Origin: UBA5734 sp964528645
GTDB taxonomy: Bacteria > Bacillota > Clostridia > Saccharofermentanales > UBA5734
DNA length: 54,793 nt
Reading direction: 5' to 3'
Assembly (NCBI GenBank): GCA_964528645.1
Contig: CAZGSR010000017.1
Coordinates: forward strand, 1 to 54,793
Below are positions 50,609 to 54,793 of the stretch, piece by piece. How positions within the stretch are numbered: position 1 is the first letter of the stretch; each line of letters starts with the position of its first letter. A program made the translations under genes and the position numbers. The notes beneath the pieces are model-generated. The model was given only the letters and a program-made list of their open reading frames with translations. It was not told the origin of the DNA and searched no databases.

Positions 50609-51394
50609 TCAGCGGTTCCCGGTGCATGTCCACTGATCAACCACGTGCTGCAATTCAGCGAGCTTGTCAGCGGGCAAAGCGCCAACCCCTGTCAGGGGGT
50701 AGGGGATTCCCAGCTGTCCATATTTGCTGACCCCTAACGTATGGTAGAGGAGTAGCTCGATTTTCTCAATCTGCAATTGAGGATAACGCTGGAGAAATTG
50801 GCCAAATTCTGCGACATCTTCGGCTGTGTCATTCAGGCCTGGTACAATGACCTGACGGATCCAGATGGTCTGTTGCCGTTCGTTAGCCAGCTCAAGGAAC
50901 TGCTCTAGACCGGCCATCGAGCAACCGGTCAGTGCCTGAAATCCGGCAGCCGAAGAGGATTTGATGTCGAGCAGAACCAGATCGGTGGCTGCCAGGATTT
51001 CGGTTAACACGCGCCTGTCGTCGTCGTGAGCACGCTCACTGGCAGAAAAAACAGCGGTGCCGCTGGTGTCCAGGACCGTGTGGATGCCCTCTTTTTTCAG
51101 GGCCAACAGCAGGGCCAGCGTGAAGTGCGGCTGGGCCAGGGGCTCGCCGCCGGAGAGCGTCACGCCGCCTGTGGATCCGAAATAAGGCCGCATGCGCCGG
51201 GCTTTGGTGATGATCTCCTCGACTGTGACGGAGCGACCGGCAGCCATGTCCCAGGTGTCTGGGTTGTGGCAAAACAGGCAACGCAGCGGGCAGCCCTGGA
51301 GAAAAACGACCAGGCGCAGACCAGGGCCGTCGAGCGTGCCGAGCGTCTCGTACGAATGCAGATGGCCGATGATCGGTGCAGCTTGCTCAGGCAT
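50609..51394 (-). CDS. pflA: pyruvate formate-lyase activating enzyme (radical SAM)
   Basis: 261 residues from ATG 51394. The radical SAM motif C35-x3-C39-x2-C42 (QGCPLRCLFCHNPDTW) is preceded by GTLDGPGLRLVVFLQGCP, with GGVTLSGGEPLAQP after it. It generates the glycyl radical on PflB. An in-frame TTG at 51412 gives 6 more residues; neither start has a clear ribosome binding site, so translation is probably coupled to pflB, whose stop is 29 bases upstream of the ATG. The second CxxC-rich insert of glycerol-type activases is absent, which fits PflA. Confidence 0.95.
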   Translation of the reverse strand: MPEQAAPIIGHLHSYETLGTLDGPGLRLVVFLQGCPLRCLFCHNPDTWDMAAGRSVTVEEIITKARRMRPYFGSTGGVTLSGGEPLAQPHFTLALLLALKKEGIHTVLDTSGTAVFSASERAHDDDRRVLTEILAATDLVLLDIKSSSAAGFQALTGCSMAGLEQFLELANERQQTIWIRQVIVPGLNDTAEDVAEFGQFLQRYPQLQIEKIELLLYHTLGVSKYGQLGIPYPLTGVGALPADKLAELQHVVDQWTCTGNR

Positions 51395-51423
51395 GGTGCA
51401 GTCGGTTGGCAAACGGGTGCCGC

Positions 51424-53655
51424 TCAGCCCAGCCGGTCATGGAAGGTGCGTTCCATGACTTCGCGCTGCTGCTCGGGGGAGAGGCGGTTGAAATGGACCG
51501 CATAGCCGGAGACCCGGATCGTCAGGTCCGGGTAGAGGGCGGGGTTTTGCATCGCGTCCTCGAGTGTGGCACGACTCAGGACATTGACGTTCAAGTGATG
51601 GGCTTCCTGGGAGAAATAACCATTGAGCAGGGCCACGAGATTTTCCGCCTGCTCAGACATGGATTTGCCCAGGGCGGTCGGAGTGAAGGTCATGGTGCAG
51701 GAAATGCCGTCGCGGCAGCAGTCGTAGGGGATTTTGGCGACCGCGTTGAGGGCTGCCAGAGCCCCTTCCTTTTCCCGGCCGTGCATTGGATTGGCTCCGG
51801 GAGCAAAAGGCTCGCCCTTGCGGCGCCCGTCCGGTGTCGTGCCGGTCTTTTTGCCGTAAACGACATTGGATGTGATGGTCAGGATCGACAGGGTATGCTG
51901 GGCACCTCGGTAGCAAGGCGTTTTTTTCAGCTCGCCAAGGAATTTCTCGCACAGGGTTGCGGCGATGGAATCGACTCGGTCGTCGTCATTGCCGTAGCAG
52001 GGGAAGTCGCCTTCGGTGATGAAATCGACGATGATGCCGCGCTCGTCGCGGATCGGGGTGACTTGTGCATATTTGATTGCGCTCAGTGAGTCGGCTGCGA
52101 CAGAGAGACCGGCCATGCCGAAGGACATCACGCGGTTGACCTGGGTGTCATGCAGCGCCATCTGGGTTTTTTCATAGGCGTATTTGTCGTGCATCGCGTG
52201 GATGACATTCATCGTGTTGACGTAGAGACGGGCGATCCAGGTCTGATAGAAATTGAACCGGACCATGACATCTGCGTAGTCCAGAGGTCCGTCACCTATG
52301 GGATCCTGAACCGGGCCAACTTGCTCGCCGGTGACCTCGTCGCGGCCACCGTTCAATGCCATCAGGAGGACCTTGGCGATGTTGCAGCGAGCCCCAAAGA
52401 ATTGCATGTCTTTGCCAACCCGGCCAGCGGAAACGCAGCAGGCGATCGCGTAATCGTCGCCGTAGCGCGGCCGCATCAGATCGTCGTTTTCGTATTGCAG
52501 CGAATCGGTCTCGATTGACAGCGTGGTGCAGTAGCGCTGGAAGGCTGGGGGCAGCTGGGTTGACCATAGGACGGTCAGGTTGGGCTCGGGTGCCGGGCCG
52601 AGGTTTTTCAGGGTGTGCAGATAGCGGTAGGCCGTGCGGGTGACCAGTGTCCGGCCGTCTTCACCCATGCCACCAATCGATTCGGTCACCCAGGTCGGAT
52701 CGCCGGCGAAGAGTTCGTTGTATTCGGCGGTGCGCAGCTGGCGGGCCATGCGCAGTTTGAGGATGAAATCGTCGACCAGTTCCTGGGCTTTTTCTTCGGT
52801 CAGACGACCCGCGTGGAGGTCGTTTTCGATGTAAATGTCGATGAAGGTCGTTGTGCGGCCAAGTGACATCGCGGCGCCGTTCTGTTCCTTGATCGCGGCC
52901 AGATAGGCAAAATACAGCCACTGGATGGCTTCGCGCGCATTGGTCGCCGGTTGTGTGATATCAAAACCATAAATCGCGGCCATTTCCTTGAGTTTTTGCA
53001 GAAAATCAATCTGGCGGAAAAGTTCTTCCGAAAGGCGGATGTTTTCCTCGGTCATGTCTTCAAGGCCGAGCGCAAGTTTATCCTGCTCTTTTGCCTCGAT
53101 CAGGCGGTCAACGCCGTACAGGGCGACGCGGCGGTAGTCGCCGATGATCCGGCCGCGACCATAGGCATCGGGCAGCCCGGTCAAAACACCTGTTTTTCGC
53201 ACCGCTTTCATCTCTGGGGTGTAGACGCGGAAAACGCCGTCGTTGTGGGTCGTGCGGTAGCGGAAATGTTCGAGCACGGATTCGGATAGCTCGTAACCGT
53301 AATCCTGGCAGGCCTTCTGGGCCATGCGGATACCGCCAAACGGATTGACACCGCGCTTCAGGGGGCGGGCTGTCTGGAGGCCGACAATGAGCTCAAGCTC
53401 GCGATCGAGATATCCAGCCGGATAGTTGGTCAGGGAAGAGACGGTGGTTGTATCGATGTCCAGAACGCCGCCCAGCTCGAGCTCGATCGCCCGCAGCCGG
53501 TTGTATTTGGCATTGAGCAGCTGGGTACGCTCGGTCGCTGGCGCAAGGAACGACTCGTCGCCTTCATACGGGGTGTAGTTGGTGCGGATGAAATCCGCGA
53601 CATCAATCGTCTCCAGCCAGCGGCCAGGTTTAAATGCCTGATGAATAGCTTGCAT
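51424..53655 (-). CDS. pflB: pyruvate formate-lyase
   Basis: 743 residues, normal PFL length. It splits pyruvate with CoA into acetyl-CoA and formate. Catalytic Cys406-Cys407 lie in AIACCVSAG, the radical Gly717 in TIRVSGYAVHF near the C-terminus. Both motifs identify PFL rather than glycerol dehydratase or choline lyase. The ATG at 53655 is selected because AAGGAGGT lies about 8-15 bases upstream; the longer frame to 53736 would run through the riboswitch. Formate from this enzyme feeds one-carbon folate metabolism, matching ZTP control. Confidence 0.97.
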   Translation of the reverse strand: MQAIHQAFKPGRWLETIDVADFIRTNYTPYEGDESFLAPATERTQLLNAKYNRLRAIELELGGVLDIDTTTVSSLTNYPAGYLDRELELIVGLQTARPLKRGVNPFGGIRMAQKACQDYGYELSESVLEHFRYRTTHNDGVFRVYTPEMKAVRKTGVLTGLPDAYGRGRIIGDYRRVALYGVDRLIEAKEQDKLALGLEDMTEENIRLSEELFRQIDFLQKLKEMAAIYGFDITQPATNAREAIQWLYFAYLAAIKEQNGAAMSLGRTTTFIDIYIENDLHAGRLTEEKAQELVDDFILKLRMARQLRTAEYNELFAGDPTWVTESIGGMGEDGRTLVTRTAYRYLHTLKNLGPAPEPNLTVLWSTQLPPAFQRYCTTLSIETDSLQYENDDLMRPRYGDDYAIACCVSAGRVGKDMQFFGARCNIAKVLLMALNGGRDEVTGEQVGPVQDPIGDGPLDYADVMVRFNFYQTWIARLYVNTMNVIHAMHDKYAYEKTQMALHDTQVNRVMSFGMAGLSVAADSLSAIKYAQVTPIRDERGIIVDFITEGDFPCYGNDDDRVDSIAATLCEKFLGELKKTPCYRGAQHTLSILTITSNVVYGKKTGTTPDGRRKGEPFAPGANPMHGREKEGALAALNAVAKIPYDCCRDGISCTMTFTPTALGKSMSEQAENLVALLNGYFSQEAHHLNVNVLSRATLEDAMQNPALYPDLTIRVSGYAVHFNRLSPEQQREVMERTFHDRLG

Positions 53656-53684
53656 GTGATCGGTACCTCCTTGCAGCGGCCCAA

Positions 53685-53805
53685 TAAAAAACCCGGGCCA
53701 ATCCAATACAGATTGCCCAGGCGGTCGACAAGACATTCATGATCCGGTCCCCGATGGTATCCCACCGCGGTGGGACCCCACCGTATTCCGCCAGTTCCAG
53801 ATCGT
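53685..53805 (-). ncRNA. ZTP/ZMP riboswitch (pfl motif) with overlapping terminator
   Basis: Minus strand. P1 pairs GATCTGG (53803-53797) with CCGGATC (53747-53741). Inside it are the conserved ACTGGCG right after the P1 5' strand, a P2 built on GGTGGG/CCCACC, and CATCGGGGA (about 53755-53748) before the 3' strand. Then comes the diagnostic CCGCCTGGGCA (53724-53714). That last segment is also the 5' arm of a terminator: CCTGGGCAATC pairs with GATTGGCCCGGG (53722-53692), followed by TTTTTT (53691-53686). Binding of ZTP or ZMP should hold CCGCCTGGGCA in the aptamer, prevent termination and turn pflB-pflA on. The call rests on recall of the consensus, not on a covariance search. Confidence 0.85.
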
Positions 53806-53813
53806 CTGGCCCC

Positions 53814-53843
53814 AGTATAGAGCGGAAAAAGCGCAAGCGTCAA
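53814..53843 (-). promoter_or_regulatory. promoter of the pflB-pflA operon
   Basis: Minus strand TTGACG (53843-53838), 18 bases, TATACT (53819-53814). The predicted start lies just upstream of the riboswitch, giving a leader of about 150 bases. Confidence 0.75.
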
Positions 53844-53870
53844 GGGGTGCCGAAAAAGGGCTCTTTGCTT

Positions 53871-54793
53871 ATTACCGTGAAAAGTAGTGCAGAAATATGG
53901 CATGGGATCACCCATTGTGCCGCCCCTGGCCCCAGATCGTGAAGTTTCACTTATTGGTGCCGGGGAGGGGTTTGATACATTTCCTGACACGAACCTTAAA
54001 CCTCCTGTGACTGTAGGATCATAGGGATTCCTTTTCTGAACTTCCGGGAATCGACCCCGACCTGAAAGTTGAAATTTCAAAAACGAGGTCGGGGTCTTTT
54101 TTGTGCAATAACGAACCATCAAACCTCAGAGAGCCTGCGGCTGTAAGCTTTGGCGTCACAAAACCACGACGTGCCTGAATTGTCAGGGTGGCCCCAGATC
54201 GTGCAACTTCCGCTCCGGGCGTCAGACGTCGCGCCACCCCTGGCCCCCGGAGCGGAAATTTCAATGATTAGGGCCACCCCTGGCAGTAGGTCTGGCACCT
54301 TGGACGGAATGTTCCAAGATTGGGGTCGGTGCACCAAAACGGCAATAATCAAATGGGTCTCAAAAACCCTGCAGCAGAGGCTTCTCCAGATCAAGCCAAG
54401 ATCTTCCACTTTAGTGCTCCGACATAGCAGCGGAAATTTCCGCCGCTATGTCGGAGCACTTATTCGGAACATTTTCGACAAGGCGTCAACCAGCTGCGGC
54501 TGTAAGCTTCACAAGAGCCATTCGGATTTTCCCGAAAAGTGGACCGACCCCAAATTGGGAATTTTCCGCGCAGAGGGCCAGACTTAGCCGTAAGTCTGGC
54601 ACTTATTCGTGAATATTCCGCGAAAAGTGCCACCCCTGGCCGCAGGTCTGGCACCTTGGACGGAAAACTTCCTCCCAACGTGTCACTTTTTACAGAATCA
54701 AATGACAACAAACCATGCAACCACCATTCACGGTTCCAGCACGGTCAATAATTGAAAGTCAGGTTGCATCTTTTCAATGCTTTTCACGGTAAT
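53871..54793. repeat. noncoding palindrome/repeat mosaic 2, bounded by 14-bp inverted repeats
   Basis: No gene is supported here. ATTACCGTGAAAAG (53871-53884) is matched by its exact complement CTTTTCACGGTAAT at 54780-54793, the last base of the window. Inside: a 14-base direct repeat (53928-53941 and 54190-54203). A nested hairpin with 11-base arms and six T (54053-54102). 12-base arms 54208-54219/54246-54257. A 37-base direct repeat with two differences (54273-54309 and 54629-54665). A 46-bp near-perfect palindrome (54414-54459). Hairpins 54578-54599 and 54598-54631. CTGCGGCTGTARGCT at 54135 and 54494 also occurs at 48440 in mosaic 1. It could be a MITE-like or REP/BIME-like element. Confidence 0.7.
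54053..54102 (+). terminator. terminator-like nested hairpin within mosaic 2
   Basis: GACCCCGACCT (54053-54063) pairs with AGGTCGGGGTC (54086-54096); the loop contains the palindrome TTGAAATTTCAA (54069-54080). Six T follow. No plus-strand gene lies upstream within the window, so it either ends a short unannotated transcript or is a repeat-family member that happens to resemble a terminator. Confidence 0.6.

Noticed and set aside
53656..53736. 27-residue N-terminal extension of pyruvate formate-lyase
   Set aside because: It would translate through the riboswitch terminator; the ATG at 53655 has a strong ribosome binding site and gives normal length.
53759..53774. The perfect palindrome TCCCACCGCGGTGGGA considered as an operator
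   Set aside because: It falls in the P2 region of the ZTP riboswitch, which explains the pairing better.
54150..54587. A 145-codon plus-strand frame in mosaic 2
   Set aside because: It runs through several palindromes and direct repeats and has no ribosome binding site or protein-like features.

Overview
The window is bacterial, GC-rich and densely coded. It looks like an anaerobic, fermentative member of the Bacillota, class Clostridia. The evidence is the gene order of the ribosomal superoperon (secY-adk-map-KOW protein-infA-rpmJ-rpsM-rpsK-rpsD-rpoA-rplQ-ecfA-ecfT-truA), the zinc-ribbon forms of S14, S4, L36 and adenylate kinase, strong AGGAGG ribosome binding sites, [FeFe]-hydrogenase maturases (HydE, HydG), the oxygen-sensitive pyruvate formate-lyase pair, and a YesM/AraC two-component system. 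I cannot name the genus.

Layout. 1-3.2 kb: start of an SPFH membrane protein (minus), an MFS transporter, a small rubredoxin-like protein (minus) and an aldo/keto reductase. 3.2-8.05 kb (minus): arginine operon argC-argB-argD-argF plus a GNAT acetyltransferase, with an ARG box lying over the argC -10. 8.3-9.6 kb: an MsmK/UgpC-type sugar ABC ATPase with promoter and terminator. 9.7-16.9 kb: PucR/CdaR-type regulator, ftsE, ftsX, an M23 peptidoglycan hydrolase, an S41 protease, a methyltransferase and Hsp33. FtsEX and the M23 enzyme form a divisome wall-hydrolysis module. 17.3-33.5 kb: the S10-spc-alpha ribosomal superoperon, with promoter, long leader and several intra-operon hairpins. 33.6-39.6 kb: a fused EcfA1-EcfA2 ATPase, EcfT, a ROK sugar kinase, TruA and nicotinate phosphoribosyltransferase. 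39.6-40.6 kb: cyclophilin and a small zinc-ribbon protein. 40.7-45.1 kb: a sugar-binding lipoprotein, an orphan IS630-type HTH protein, a YesM-like kinase and an AraC-type response regulator, probably a sugar-sensing unit without its own transporter. 45.2-47.9 kb (minus): TM1266-like regulator, hydG, hydE, behind a terminator/antiterminator-like leader. 48.8-50.6 kb: birA then bioY, with a BirA operator over the bioY promoter; BioY is an S component that would use the EcfA/EcfT module. 50.6-53.8 kb (minus): pflB-pflA behind a ZTP (pfl-motif) riboswitch with an overlapping terminator.

Two noncoding stretches (about 48.2-48.8 kb and 53.9-54.8 kb) hold a mosaic of short nested palindromes and direct repeats that share modules with each other. 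The second is bounded by a 14-bp perfect inverted repeat ending at the last base of the window. These mosaics are the least explained structure here. No tRNA, rRNA or CRISPR array was seen.
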